A stretch of 64,000 nucleotides of DNA from Halalkalibacter nanhaiisediminis. GTDB taxonomy: Bacteria; Bacillota; Bacilli; Bacillales; Bacillaceae_D. The stretch spans positions 248,001-312,000 of the forward strand of contig NZ_VLKZ01000002.1 in NCBI RefSeq assembly GCF_007830185.1, given 5' to 3'. The notes under the pieces are model-generated. The model saw only the letters and a program-made list of their open reading frames with translations, made no database searches and had not been told where the DNA came from. The translations under genes and the position numbers were made by a program. The first letter of the stretch is position 1. Every line of letters begins with the position of its first letter. This document shows positions 8,131 to 16,735 of this stretch, one piece after another.

Positions 8131-9766
8131 TTGGCAAAAACGCCGCCTTGTTTTCCCAAGACGTTATACCATTGGCAATTCCGCCCCAAGTATTGAACCA
8201 ACCATTAAAATATTCTTCATCATACATCCAATAAAATGGACGATGGTAGATTACGAGAGTTGGAACCTCTTCAGCCAACACATCTTGAAGTTGATCAACG
8301 ACTTCCTTCCTCTGGTCAAAATCAGCTATCATCAGTTGTTTCTCAGCAAGACTTTTAAATTGTTCATTCTCTAAAACGGATCCACGGGAAGCCTTTGCAT
8401 TGTATTCTGTACCCATGAACCAACGGCGCAAGAAATCAGGATCTCCACTTACACCAATATGACTCGTAATGGCCATATCATAATTACTTTCACTCATTGA
8501 AGCAGTAAAAGTAGCAATATCTACTTTGTGAATATTCACTTTAATCCCTGCCTGTTTCAACATATCTTGAATGAGTTGCGCATCTCGTTCATCTGTTGAG
8601 ACCATTAAATTAAATTCGAGACTTTCCCCGCCACTCGTTTCTCTGATACCGTCCTGATTACGATCGACATATCCAAGTTTATCTAGCATTTTCATTGCGT
8701 TATCTAAATCAAAATCGTATTGCTTTGTATTAGGATTGTACCAAGGTGATCCTGGAGGAATGATTCCAGCACTTCCAACCACACCATTACCCCCTAACAC
8801 TCTATCGGCAATGGTAGCTCGATCAAGCGCATAAGCAATCGCTTGTCGTAGTTCTTTCTTCCCAAGAAAATCATTCTCCATATTAAATACCACCCGTACA
8901 ATGCTGCCATGCGGATCACTTTCCATTACTTGAAATCCTACATTTTTCAATTCCTGCATGTCGTGATAATTGTTTGTCCAAATTGCATCAATATCATTAT
9001 TTTTAAGAGCTAATGCCCTGTTACCAACCATAATATAAGAAATTTCATCTACTTCTGGTTTCCCCTTAAAATAATTTGCGTTGGCTTGAAATAGATACTG
9101 GCCTGATTCTTGATTATAGCTTTTCAGAATATAGGGACCCGTTCCGACCACAGCCCCGTCTTCTCGAAACGATTTAGGATCTTCAACATTGGACCAAATA
9201 TGCTCAGGAATAATAGGAACTATCCCCATCACTTCTTCAACAAATGGAGAATAAGGCTTGTCCAAATGAAAAACAACTGTCGCTTCATCTTTTACTTCAA
9301 CAGCGTTTATCATACTAATATCTCCCCAAAGAAACGCATGCTGAGATAAATAACGAATTGTAAATTCAACATCGGAAGCAGTTAATGGCTCGCCGTCGTG
9401 CCAGTTCACTCCTTCATTAAGATGAACCGTATAGGTTAATCCATCATCAGAAATTTCCCAATTTTTAGCTAACCATGGAACGACACCCTGTTCATTTTTC
9501 CAAGTCAAAGTATCATAAAGGTAACTGACTCTTAAAAATCCTGCTGGACCTGATGTATTAAAAGCAAATGGAGAAGGAAAGCCTGCATCTGTCGGCCAAC
9601 CAAGACGTAAAGTTTTCACCTCATCTTGTTCTTGGTCAACTGCTTGATCTACAGAATCAGCATTCGAATTTACATCTGACACCGTCTGCGAATTACAACC
9701 GATAAGTAACGTACTGAATAGTAAGTAAAATAAACTATGAGTTATAAAATTGAATCTTTTTTTCAT
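8120..9766 (-). CDS. Family 5 extracellular solute-binding lipoprotein of the riboswitch-controlled ABC transporter
   Basis: A type II signal peptide with lipobox LLIGC (Cys ~24) is followed by a ~520-residue SBP_bac_5 domain (DGLTYTVHLNEGVNWHDGEPLTASDV is typical of OppA/DppA/NikA). ATG at 9766 is preferred over GTG 9772 (better spacing from GAGGAG). Family members bind peptides, nickel chelates, opines or metallophores; the ligand cannot be read from sequence. Control by a cobalamin riboswitch suggests cobalt, a cobalt chelate or a corrinoid (inference). Confidence 0.85.
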   Translation of the reverse strand: MKKRFNFITHSLFYLLFSTLLIGCNSQTVSDVNSNADSVDQAVDQEQDEVKTLRLGWPTDAGFPSPFAFNTSGPAGFLRVSYLYDTLTWKNEQGVVPWLAKNWEISDDGLTYTVHLNEGVNWHDGEPLTASDVEFTIRYLSQHAFLWGDISMINAVEVKDEATVVFHLDKPYSPFVEEVMGIVPIIPEHIWSNVEDPKSFREDGAVVGTGPYILKSYNQESGQYLFQANANYFKGKPEVDEISYIMVGNRALALKNNDIDAIWTNNYHDMQELKNVGFQVMESDPHGSIVRVVFNMENDFLGKKELRQAIAYALDRATIADRVLGGNGVVGSAGIIPPGSPWYNPNTKQYDFDLDNAMKMLDKLGYVDRNQDGIRETSGGESLEFNLMVSTDERDAQLIQDMLKQAGIKVNIHKVDIATFTASMSESNYDMAITSHIGVSGDPDFLRRWFMGTEYNAKASRGSVLENEQFKSLAEKQLMIADFDQRKEVVDQLQDVLAEEVPTLVIYHRPFYWMYDEEYFNGWFNTWGGIANGITSWENKAAFLPNEE

Positions 9767-9874
9767 ACACACTCTACTCCTCTCTGCAAAAATAATCTCA
9801 TTTTCAAAGTGACTAGATATTTTTTAACTATAAATTTTTTCACAAATTACTAAATTATGATTCAGCTTTTCGCA

Positions 9875-9925
9875 TAAAAAAAGGCATTTCTAACGATTCA
9901 AATGAAAGAATGTTAGAAATGCCTT
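9875..9925 (-). terminator. Riboswitch expression-platform terminator
   Basis: On the minus strand AAGGCATTTCTAAC pairs with GTTAGAAATGCCTT and is followed by a T-run (9881-9875). It lies between the cobalamin aptamer and the binding-protein gene, as expected for transcription-attenuating control. Confidence 0.88.
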
Positions 9926-10000
9926 AGTATATGAGAATATTCCTCAACACGTATGCCACCTCAACACCTCCCTATCCCCCGTAGGTTAAACAGTGCAATC

Positions 10001-10173
10001 GAAGTAGGCAGGTCTCCTGGCTTAAGGATCATGATTCATACCCACCTTCCCAACTCGAAAGTTAGTGGTATCTCGGATATGAATTACTCTTTTACAGTGG
10101 CGGGACCGCGTCGGACTTTCACCGAACTTCCCTTTTAAGCCTTGATTAATACGATAATCAAGGCACCTACTTG
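10001..10173 (-). promoter_or_regulatory. Cobalamin (B12) riboswitch aptamer
   Basis: Read on the minus strand: AAGTAGGTGCC starts P1. Then come AAGGGAAGTTCGGTGAAAGTCC, the B12-box segment GACGCGGTCCCGCCACTG, and GCCAGGAGACCTGCCTACTTC closing P1. All are conserved elements of cobalamin riboswitches in the correct order. It is followed by the terminator at 9925-9875 and then the ABC operon. B12 excess should switch the transporter off. Confidence 0.95.
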
Positions 10174-10286
10174 CAACAATATCTAATTAGTCTTTTTAAA
10201 TATATATGAATAACTAATAAGTGTCAAAAACTTATTTTAAACCACTCATTTGACAAATATTCTACTGAAAAAATTTTTGACTCTAT

Positions 10287-10535
10287 TTAACCCGTACGTT
10301 CATCATTCTCTGCAGAGTTTAACAATAAACGCTTATCGTAAATTGGCGTGATGTCTTTCTTTTTCAGTAAATACTGCAAATGTTGAATCGGCATAGAACC
10401 ATATCCTTTTTCATTACCAAGAGTAAATTGAACAATATTTCCCTTCTGTCCAATAATCGTTAACATTTCTGCCGAATTAAAGTGACTTGTAATCCCTTGA
10501 GAAATTTGATAATTCATTCCTTTTTCAATTAACAT
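10287..10535 (-). CDS. Hypothetical protein (82 aa)
   Basis: Soluble, mixed-charge protein beginning MLIEKGMNYQISQG and ending in a polar tail. No signal peptide, membrane segment or family motif is recognised. ATG at 10535 is favoured because AAAGGAG lies 8 nt upstream, whereas the ATG at 10541 is only 2-3 nt from it. It sits between the riboswitch and the divergent FNT gene. Confidence 0.5.
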   Translation of the reverse strand: MLIEKGMNYQISQGITSHFNSAEMLTIIGQKGNIVQFTLGNEKGYGSMPIQHLQYLLKKKDITPIYDKRLLLNSAENDERTG

Positions 10536-10652
10536 GATCATTTCTCCTTTTGATAGTCTATCCTAAGTATTCCTAAAAAGAATTTCATACATACATAATT
10601 ATTACCAATTAAGAGAAAAGAGGTTTCTCTTTAGCTGAATTAATACACTTAT

Positions 10653-10673
10653 TGTAAATGTGAACACATTACA
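10653..10673. promoter_or_regulatory. Palindromic site upstream of the FNT-cynS pair
   Basis: A core AATGTG-AA-CACATT perfect palindrome is flanked by TGT and ACA. It lies in the divergent spacer, about 210 nt before the FNT start. It resembles a dimeric-regulator site, but does not fit the 7-nt-spaced GlnR/TnrA consensus or a proper Fnr site. Confidence 0.35.
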
Positions 10674-10882
10674 CTTTTCTTACTATTTACATAGGTAGGA
10701 AAACAAGTGAAGTTAAAAACCATGTTAAGTTTCCTAACATACCCAAAGACATTTATAAATAACAGATGCTAATGTAAGACGTGAGGATAAAATGTAACAA
10801 ACCAATATCTAAAGAAAACAGAGTATTCATATTGAGAGAAGAGAATATTTACCACAATATTGAACATTTTGAGGAGGAGCAT

Positions 10883-11692
10883 ATGTACGCAGATTCATTA
10901 ACGTTAATAACAAAAAATGCATTAAATCAACTAAAAAGAATGGAAGAAAGTATTCCGAAATATCTGGTCTCTTCTGGATTGGCTGGTGCATATATCGGTT
11001 TAGCCGTTGTTCTAGTCATGATCATTGGCGGTCAGTTATCTCAAGCTTCTTCTCCTTATACGAGTCTTTTTATGGGAGCTGCATTTGGCCTTGCCCTTAC
11101 ACTTGTCATATTTGCTGGAGCAGACTTGTTTACAGGTAATAATATGTTCTTTACGGTCAGTACACTAGCTGGTGCAACAAGTATAAAGGACACAATTAAA
11201 AATTGGTTTTGGTGTTATACAGGGAATTTTCTTGGAGCCTTTCTTTTTTGCTTAATCATTTTTGGCTCTGGTATTTTTGCAACAATTACCCCTGATCATA
11301 TATTGATGACAATTGCTAGTACAAAAATGAATTTAAGCTATTCAGAGGCATTTTTTCGGGGCATCCTTTGTAACTGGATCGTCTGTTTAGCGATATGGAT
11401 GGGCCTTCGAACAAAAAGTGAACCTGTCAAACTGATCATCATTTATGCTTGTTTATTTGCTTTCTTTGTATCTGGATTTGAACATAGTATCGCAAACATG
11501 AGTGTGCTAACCCTTTCATTATTGCTACCACACCCTGAAACAATTACAGTTGCAGGATTCGCTCAAAATTTAGTTCCTGTAACACTTGGTAACATTGTAG
11601 GTGGGGCTGTATTTGTAGGAATGATTTATACACTTCTCAGTAACAATAATAAACAACACTCTAAAGAAGTGAGAACAATTAAGGCTTCTTAA
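10883..11692 (+). CDS. FNT-family (formate/nitrite transporter) channel
   Basis: About 269 residues with six membrane segments and the FNT inverted-repeat layout. The first-half loop contains GAAFGLALTLVIFAGADLFTGN, and the second half has FFRGILCNWIVCLAIWM and FEHSIANM, which match FocA/NirC signatures (LVCLAVW, EHSxANM). The FNT central His corresponds to the His in FEHSIANM. ATG 10883 has GAGGAGG upstream; the longer frame from 10781 lacks a site. The cyanase gene follows after 48 nt, so cyanate or bicarbonate movement is a reasonable guess besides nitrite or formate. Confidence 0.85.
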   Translation: MYADSLTLITKNALNQLKRMEESIPKYLVSSGLAGAYIGLAVVLVMIIGGQLSQASSPYTSLFMGAAFGLALTLVIFAGADLFTGNNMFFTVSTLAGATSIKDTIKNWFWCYTGNFLGAFLFCLIIFGSGIFATITPDHILMTIASTKMNLSYSEAFFRGILCNWIVCLAIWMGLRTKSEPVKLIIIYACLFAFFVSGFEHSIANMSVLTLSLLLPHPETITVAGFAQNLVPVTLGNIVGGAVFVGMIYTLLSNNNKQHSKEVRTIKAS

Positions 11693-11740
11693 TAGAAAGG
11701 TTGTTCATTATATATACATAAGATATAAAAGGAGAGAGAC

Positions 11741-12187
11741 ATGATGGAAAGAACTCAAGTTACATCAGAAATTTTAAAGGCGAAAAGAAAGTTAAATTTA
11801 ACATGGGGAGATATTGCCGAAGCAATTGAACGCTCTGAATCTTGGACAGCTACTGCTCTACTTGGACAAGCTACCCTTTCGACTGAAGAGGCAGAAAAAG
11901 TAGGATCTTTATTAGATCTTTCTGAAGAAATCGTTGAGACGTTAACTCTTGTCCCTTATCGAGGTACAACGGTTCAAATGCCTCCTACTGATCCATTAAT
12001 CTATCGTTTTTATGAAATTTTACTTGTCTACGGACCAGCAATTAAAGAATTAATCCACGAAAAATTTGGCGATGGCATCATGTCCGCCATTGATTATGAA
12101 ATGGATATTAAAAAATTAGAAGATCCAAAAGGTGATCGAGTGATCGTGACATTAAACGGTAAGTTTCTACCTTATAAAAAATGGTAA
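11741..12187 (+). CDS. cynS: Cyanate hydratase (cyanase)
   Basis: Catalyses cyanate + bicarbonate to carbamate + CO2, yielding ammonia and CO2. The protein (148 aa) has the N-terminal helical DNA-binding-like fold (KRKLNLTWGDIAEAI) and the C-terminal catalytic segment. The catalytic triad residues are visible in DPLIYRFYEILLVYGPAIKEL and GIMSAIDYEMDI as R89, E92 and S115 (equivalent to E. coli R96, E99, S122). Strong AAAGGAGAG site. Downstream of and probably cotranscribed with the FNT channel, followed by a terminator. Confidence 0.95.
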   Translation: MMERTQVTSEILKAKRKLNLTWGDIAEAIERSESWTATALLGQATLSTEEAEKVGSLLDLSEEIVETLTLVPYRGTTVQMPPTDPLIYRFYEILLVYGPAIKELIHEKFGDGIMSAIDYEMDIKKLEDPKGDRVIVTLNGKFLPYKKW

Positions 12188-12204
12188 GCAATTAGTTGGA
12201 AGTA

Positions 12205-12252
12205 AAACGACCAATCTCGATTATATACTTGTCGAGATTGGTCGTTTGTTTT
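12205..12252 (+). terminator. Rho-independent terminator after cynS
   Basis: Stem AAACGACCAATCTCGA with its complement around 12232-12246 and a T-rich tail; the gene on the other strand ends at 12272, so it may serve both. Confidence 0.85.
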
Positions 12253-12271
12253 ACATTCTACATATATCTTT

Positions 12272-14419
12272 TTAATTTTGTCCTGTACTTACTGGTAAAA
12301 TCACTTCTACAGTTGTCCCTTTATTCTTCTCACTTTTTATCATTATTTTTCCATTATGATTTTCAATAATGCGAAAGCTAACCATTAATCCAAGTCCAGT
12401 GCCTTTTTCTTTCGTTGAGTAAAAAGGTTCACCTAAACGCTCCACTCTCTCTTGTTCCATCCCTATTCCATTATCAATAAAATAAATACTAACATGATGG
12501 TCATCTTTAGCAGTCACTTTAACGGTAATATTTCCCCCGTTAGGCATCGATTCAATGGCATTTTTAAGAATATTGACAAAGACTTGCTTTAACTGATTTT
12601 CTTCACACCATATATTTGGTAGATCAGCATCATACTCAGTATTAATTTGAACGTTATTTAAATGAGCTTGAGCTTCAAATAAATTAATAATCATCTGGCA
12701 GATAACTCTCACATCTTTATATTCATTTTTTTCAGCTTGTGGCTTTGATAATACAAGTAATTCTCCAATGATCAGTTTAATTCGATCGATTTCAGATAGC
12801 ATAATTTCGAAATAATGCTTATCCTCATATTTCGGTTCTAGAAATTGTAAAAAGCCTTGGATGCTTGTTAGCGGATTTCTAATTTCATGTGCTACACCAG
12901 CTGCTAATTCTCCAACAGCAGAAAGCTTACTCGATTTTCTAATAATATCCTCTGCCAATTTACGTTCCGTTATATCATTGGACACAGATAGAACATGAAC
13001 TTCCTTGCCATCAGCTAAAACAAGAGGGATTTTAGTCGTTTGAACCCATATCACATTTCCAGCCTTGTCAAGCAATTTCTCTTCTGCAATGAAGATTCCC
13101 TGTGATTTCTCCATTACAAATCGGTCTTCCTCTTCATGCCTAGCAAGCTGTTCAACATCAGAATTAAAATCCGCTTCAGCTTTCCATAACATTTCTTCGA
13201 CAGACACTCCGTAAAACATTGCAGTGGAACGATTAGCTAATGTATATTGCCCTTGACTATTTTTCGCGAAAATAAAATTAGGACTCGTATCAATCACTTT
13301 TCGTAAAAATTCCTTTTGATACACTAAGAGTTTTTCTTTCGCTTCGATTTTTTCATTAGCTTCTTCAATATATTCAGCCATATCATTAAATCGTTTCGAT
13401 AACAGTCCTATTTCTGTGTGATCAATATGCTTTCGATTAATACGTTCACTATAATTACCTTTTGCTACTTGACCCACAGATTCATATAATTTTCTTAGCG
13501 GCTTAATCATTTGTCTCGCATAAAGAGCTGTGAAAATGGTTAAGAAGAAAAATAAAAGCAGTGAAAAAATAAGTAAGGAGTTTTGAAACGACTGAAAATA
13601 AACATCCGTATCAGATACGGGTACCTGTGCAATCACACCCCAATCAAGGGCAGGAATGTATTGAAACGAAGCAAGCATGCGAACACCTTGCGTATTAGTT
13701 ATTTCATCATAGCCAGATTGTTGATTTAATACCATTTGAACAACTTTATTTGTACTAACATCCTCACCAATTCGATCTGGATGAGAAATTAATCTCCCAT
13801 AGCGATCGATAATAAAAGCATACCCATCTCCAAGTTCAATGTTTTGGATAATCGATTTTATGAGAGGGTTATCTTCTAATCGAATGGTTAAATTGGCTAC
13901 GCGTGTCACTTCTCCTCGATCGTCAAGAATTGGAATAGCAACCACTAAAATATAACGATTTGTTGTTGCCGATATCACTTCACTAATATAAACCTCTTTT
14001 GTTTCAATAGCCGTTTGAACATATTTTCTATCCTGCAAGCTTTGATTTCGCAGGTACTCTAGATCTTCAGGATAATACCCAATTACAATCCCTTTTGAAT
14101 CTACAATTGTTCCGCTATCAATATACGGAGATAAGTTTATGACTTCTTCCAATTGATTGTTAAGCTGGTCTATATTTTGATCTCTAAAATAATCATTTGA
14201 TTGTATATAACTGCCAAGTTCTCTTAAATCATTTGTTATATTTTGAATTTGGTCGTTTAACCTTAAAACGGTCTCATCGGTCATTTTTTTGTATTTTTCA
14301 GCTGCTATTTCTGGTAACGTAATTTGTGATTTAAAAAAGATTAACCCTAATAAAGTAAGCATGATAAGTAAATTGATAATGAATATTTTCCAAAAAAGTG
14401 ATGATTTTAACGTTCTCAA
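12272..14419 (-). CDS. Membrane sensor histidine kinase (dCACHE-HAMP-PAS-HisKA-HATPase)
   Basis: 715 residues. An N-terminal membrane helix (~10-30) is followed by an extracytoplasmic double-CACHE-like domain (~40-275; IGYYPEDLEYLRNQSLQDRKYV, DRYGRLISHPD), a second helix (~283-303), HAMP (~305-357), PAS (~375-490), HisKA with the phospho-His in VGELAAGVAHEIRNPLTS, and an HATPase_c with N, G1 and G2 boxes (NAIESMP, DNGIGM, GTGLGL). No response regulator is adjacent, so it is an orphan kinase of the sporulation-kinase (Kin) type or for another distant partner. TTG start. Isolated gene after convergent cynS. Confidence 0.85.
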   Translation of the reverse strand: MRTLKSSLFWKIFIINLLIMLTLLGLIFFKSQITLPEIAAEKYKKMTDETVLRLNDQIQNITNDLRELGSYIQSNDYFRDQNIDQLNNQLEEVINLSPYIDSGTIVDSKGIVIGYYPEDLEYLRNQSLQDRKYVQTAIETKEVYISEVISATTNRYILVVAIPILDDRGEVTRVANLTIRLEDNPLIKSIIQNIELGDGYAFIIDRYGRLISHPDRIGEDVSTNKVVQMVLNQQSGYDEITNTQGVRMLASFQYIPALDWGVIAQVPVSDTDVYFQSFQNSLLIFSLLLFFFLTIFTALYARQMIKPLRKLYESVGQVAKGNYSERINRKHIDHTEIGLLSKRFNDMAEYIEEANEKIEAKEKLLVYQKEFLRKVIDTSPNFIFAKNSQGQYTLANRSTAMFYGVSVEEMLWKAEADFNSDVEQLARHEEEDRFVMEKSQGIFIAEEKLLDKAGNVIWVQTTKIPLVLADGKEVHVLSVSNDITERKLAEDIIRKSSKLSAVGELAAGVAHEIRNPLTSIQGFLQFLEPKYEDKHYFEIMLSEIDRIKLIIGELLVLSKPQAEKNEYKDVRVICQMIINLFEAQAHLNNVQINTEYDADLPNIWCEENQLKQVFVNILKNAIESMPNGGNITVKVTAKDDHHVSIYFIDNGIGMEQERVERLGEPFYSTKEKGTGLGLMVSFRIIENHNGKIMIKSEKNKGTTVEVILPVSTGQN

Positions 14420-14496
14420 AACAGCACATCCTATAAAACATAATTAGATCTTTTCTTTTAATCTCGTCCCATTAACTCTAACATTTGTTTATTTTA

Positions 14497-14839
14497 TCAC
14501 TTATCATCAATGTCGTTCCACTCAAAGTCAACTCTCCTTGGATGGAATTGATATAATTTTAAATCGATACGATTGTTGTATTACATTTTATCCCATCAGC
14601 TAATAACATAGATTTTGAAAAACTTAATGTTCATCATTTTTTATTGTCATTTCTCCTCTTGACTTAACGACTCTATACCACAGAAGATGATATTTTCCAA
14701 TCATCGAATGTAGAATTCCCACGACCTGCCTAGCCCCTCATGCACTACAAGCTAAAGTAGCAATTTGACCATATGCCATTACTTTTCTTAATAGTATCAT
14801 TTGAATAATATCAATTACTTTTGATGTAAATGTTCTCAT
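14497..14839 (-). pseudogene. Alkyltransferase-like (ATL/YbaZ-type) DNA-binding protein, decayed
   Basis: A GGAGG-preceded ATG at 14839 opens a frame, MRTFTSKVIDIIQ... KVMAYGQIATLA, then TGA at 14740-14738. It continues GARQVVGILHSM and LWYRVVKSRGEM, the hallmark order of MGMT/ATL domains (helix-turn-helix, Arg finger, then the active-site loop region). A TAA then follows, and after a frameshift NRIDLKLYQFHPRR resembles an ATL C-terminus. At least one nonsense codon plus a frameshift are needed to explain it, so it is a pseudogene. In functional ATLs the protein recognises O6-alkylguanine and flags it for repair. Confidence 0.75.
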
Positions 14840-14931
14840 GAATCCTCCGGCAGTATTTATTATTCTATATGATTTTAACGAATTCATACCACGTTCAGTA
14901 CATGAAATTTTTTTAAGATGTAGTTAAATAG

Positions 14932-14961
14932 AAAACCGTGACTCCATTTAGCCACGGCTTT
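14932..14961 (-). terminator. Terminator of the glutaredoxin-like gene
   Basis: Hairpin AAAGCCGTGGC...CACGGTTTT on the minus strand, with an imperfect stem and a T-run, 10 nt after the stop codon. Confidence 0.65.
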
Positions 14962-14971
14962 AACCATCTTA

Positions 14972-15211
14972 CTATTTTTTTGCTAATTCTATAAGATTCT
15001 CTAATTCAGGAACAAATCCTTTGACAGCTTGATCTTCGACTACCGTAACTGGAACTCCCATATAACCAAACTTTTCTACTTCTTGTTGATATACCTCACT
15101 CGTCATTACATCTCTAACTTCAAATGGAATTCCTTCACGAGTTAGCATTTGTTTAACCATGTTGCATTCAATACAGTCCTGAGTGGAATAAACAATAACT
15201 TGCTTGTTCAT
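14972..15211 (-). CDS. Glutaredoxin family protein (NrdH-like)
   Basis: 79 residues with thioredoxin fold and redox motif STQDCIECNMVK (Cys 13 and 16), the cis-Pro loop MGVPVTVVED, and a G-x-x-P end (FVPELENL). The CIEC active site differs from the CPYC/CVQC of textbook glutaredoxin/NrdH. Possible electron donor to a reductase. Single gene with its own terminator. Confidence 0.85.
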   Translation of the reverse strand: MNKQVIVYSTQDCIECNMVKQMLTREGIPFEVRDVMTSEVYQQEVEKFGYMGVPVTVVEDQAVKGFVPELENLIELAKK

Positions 15212-15310
15212 TTGTAAGGTGCCCCCCTTATTTTTTGTTCCTTTGTCTAATCATTCTACCATATCACTCTAGTAAAAACTAAAATGAAACACTTCAAGTA
15301 TTCATTGAGG

Positions 15311-15353
15311 AAAAACCCCCAGCTGTTGTGATTATACAATAGGCTGGGGGTTT
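15311..15353 (-). terminator. Rho-independent terminator
   Basis: Stem AACCCCCAGC/GCTGGGGGTT with A-run and T-run on both sides; ends the DUF1097 gene on the minus strand. Confidence 0.85.
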
Positions 15354-15422
15354 CAACTGATTCGGTCAATTTACATTATGGATACTATCTGTAATAAGTA
15401 ATAGTCATTTTTTGATAATATT

Positions 15423-15929
15423 TTATTTTATTTCCTCTGCAGACGTTTGCACTTGAGCTTGATATTGGGGTGGTGCAGTAACTTTGGTAAATAGATTTCC
15501 TCCTAATTGTGAAGCATGTCCAAGCAATGCACCTAACACCAAACCAATTACACTACCTGTAAAATCTAATCCCGTTGCAAAAAAAGTAGCACAGCCTATA
15601 AACGTTCCAGGAATAAATCCTAAAAATGACAACTTCGCCTGCCAACACATGAACATAGCAAGGACTCCAAGAGAAATTCCTAACCCAATGGCATCCCCTA
15701 CCGATGGTGAAATAAGACCAGAGAATTGTATAATAAGAAAGCCATAGACGACCCCACTAAAATTACAAAGGAGTGAATCTCTTAAGCCTTTTACTCCTCC
15801 TCCAGCAGCGAAGTAACTCGCCCATGCCAAAAATGCTGCAAATGTTACTAATTGTCCAATTATACTTACAGAAGTCCAAATCCCTGCTAATATCCCGACA
15901 CTTAAACCAATTGCAATAAGAGCTGGCAT
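15423..15929 (-). CDS. DUF1097 family membrane protein (YcdZ-like)
   Basis: About 168 residues, five or so hydrophobic segments, and the DUF1097 patterns FLAWASYFAAGGG near 35 and GLVLGALLGHAS near 130. Family function is not established. ATG 15929 or the GTG just before it can start it, downstream of GGGGTG. A good cre-like sequence (15972-15985) about 45 nt upstream suggests carbon catabolite control. Confidence 0.75.
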   Translation of the reverse strand: MPALIAIGLSVGILAGIWTSVSIIGQLVTFAAFLAWASYFAAGGGVKGLRDSLLCNFSGVVYGFLIIQFSGLISPSVGDAIGLGISLGVLAMFMCWQAKLSFLGFIPGTFIGCATFFATGLDFTGSVIGLVLGALLGHASQLGGNLFTKVTAPPQYQAQVQTSAEEIK

Positions 15930-15971
15930 CACAACACCCCATCATCAAATTTTTAAATCTCCTCATATATA

Positions 15972-15985
15972 AGAAAGCGCTTACA
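15972..15985. promoter_or_regulatory. CcpA cre-like site
   Basis: Minus-strand TGTAAGCGCTTTCT matches the cre consensus TGWAANCGNTNWCA at all but the last base. Located just upstream of the DUF1097 gene. Confidence 0.65.
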
Positions 15986-16177
15986 ATATAGATTATGTTA
16001 ATTATCCCCACCTTTCTAAAGCCACCGCAATAATTGACTTTATTTTTAGAATTATTAAATAAATTATAGAATGGACAAATTTGAATGTATATGTGGATAT
16101 ATCCAAAAAGATAATCATTTTTTGGTTTGATTTTTGTATAAATGATTTTCGAGAGGCAATTGTATATCTAAATATAC

Positions 16178-16212
16178 TAAAAACCTTGATCAGTCTTAAA
16201 CTAATCAAGGTT
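16178..16212 (-). terminator. Terminator of the Dabb gene
   Basis: AACCTTGAT (16182-16190) pairs with ATCAAGGTT (16204-16212); T-run on the minus strand follows. Ends the gene at 16239. Confidence 0.75.
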
Positions 16213-16238
16213 AAATACATTCTAAATAGTGTTAAATC

Positions 16239-16532
16239 TTAAATTTCGATGTCTACTCCAATACTATCGACTCTTCCCACTTCTCTTATGTATGCTGCTA
16301 CAGCTTGATGTTCTGCATTTGCCACATATGCATCAAGTGCTGCTTTATCTTCGAAACGAACCATTAAAACGACTTGATATTCTTTGCTTTTCTCTGCAAA
16401 ATTAAGACCCGCCTGAAGATCAACAATTCCAGCAAGATGATTTTTTAATGCTTTAAAACGATCAACGACTTCCTGTAATTGCTTCTGAGTCGTTTCTTCT
16501 GAAAATTTAACTAATACTGTGCGATTAATCAT
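16239..16532 (-). CDS. Dabb (stress-responsive alpha/beta barrel) domain protein
   Basis: 97 residues: MINRTVLVKFSEETTQKQLQEVVDRF..., ending HQAVAAYIREVGRVDSIGVDIEI, the Dabb dimeric ferredoxin-like fold. Members include small stress proteins and some polyketide cyclase-like enzymes; substrate unknown. ATG 16532 follows AAAGAGGC at proper spacing; the longer frame to 16565 lacks support. Divergent from the MDR oxidoreductase. Confidence 0.75.
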   Translation of the reverse strand: MINRTVLVKFSEETTQKQLQEVVDRFKALKNHLAGIVDLQAGLNFAEKSKEYQVVLMVRFEDKAALDAYVANAEHQAVAAYIREVGRVDSIGVDIEI

Positions 16533-16672
16533 GTGAGTGCCTCTTTTCTTTCTCAATTTTTCCACAAAATTTATTTTAACGAACTATTTTATTAGATGCA
16601 ACAGATTTCATTAACATAACAAGTCAGTTAATTGGATATCTCCACTAACTTATAGTATTATATGGACAGATT

Positions 16673-16707
16673 TTGATAAGTGTTTATATTAAAAAAACAC
16701 TTATCAA
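16673..16707. promoter_or_regulatory. 13-bp inverted repeat before the MDR oxidoreductase
   Basis: TTGATAAGTGTTT (16673-16685) is exactly repeated in reverse at 16695-16707 with a 9-nt spacer. It lies 29 nt before the start codon and downstream of a TATAGTATTATATGG -10-like region. It has no T-run on the plus strand, so an operator or leader hairpin is more likely than a terminator. Confidence 0.5.
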
Positions 16708-16735
16708 AAAATCAAATTGACGAGGTGATTGTATA

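Noticed and set aside
9953-10138. A 61-codon plus-strand frame starting MPPQHLPIPRRL
   Set aside because: It is antisense to the cobalamin riboswitch; the conserved RNA on the minus strand explains the sequence and no ribosome binding site is present.
10653-10673. GlnR/TnrA nitrogen-control box before the FNT-cynS pair
   Set aside because: The arms TGTAA and TTACA are separated by 11 bases, whereas the consensus needs 7; kept only as an unassigned palindrome.
14738-14740. The TGA in the ATL-like gene as a second selenocysteine codon
   Set aside because: It does not replace a catalytic Cys or Cys-like position and the gene has additional stop and frameshift lesions, so it is simply a pseudogene.
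16002-16220. 72-codon minus-strand frame between the DUF1097 and Dabb genes
   Set aside because: Low-complexity AT-rich translation without ribosome binding site, overlapping the Dabb terminator.
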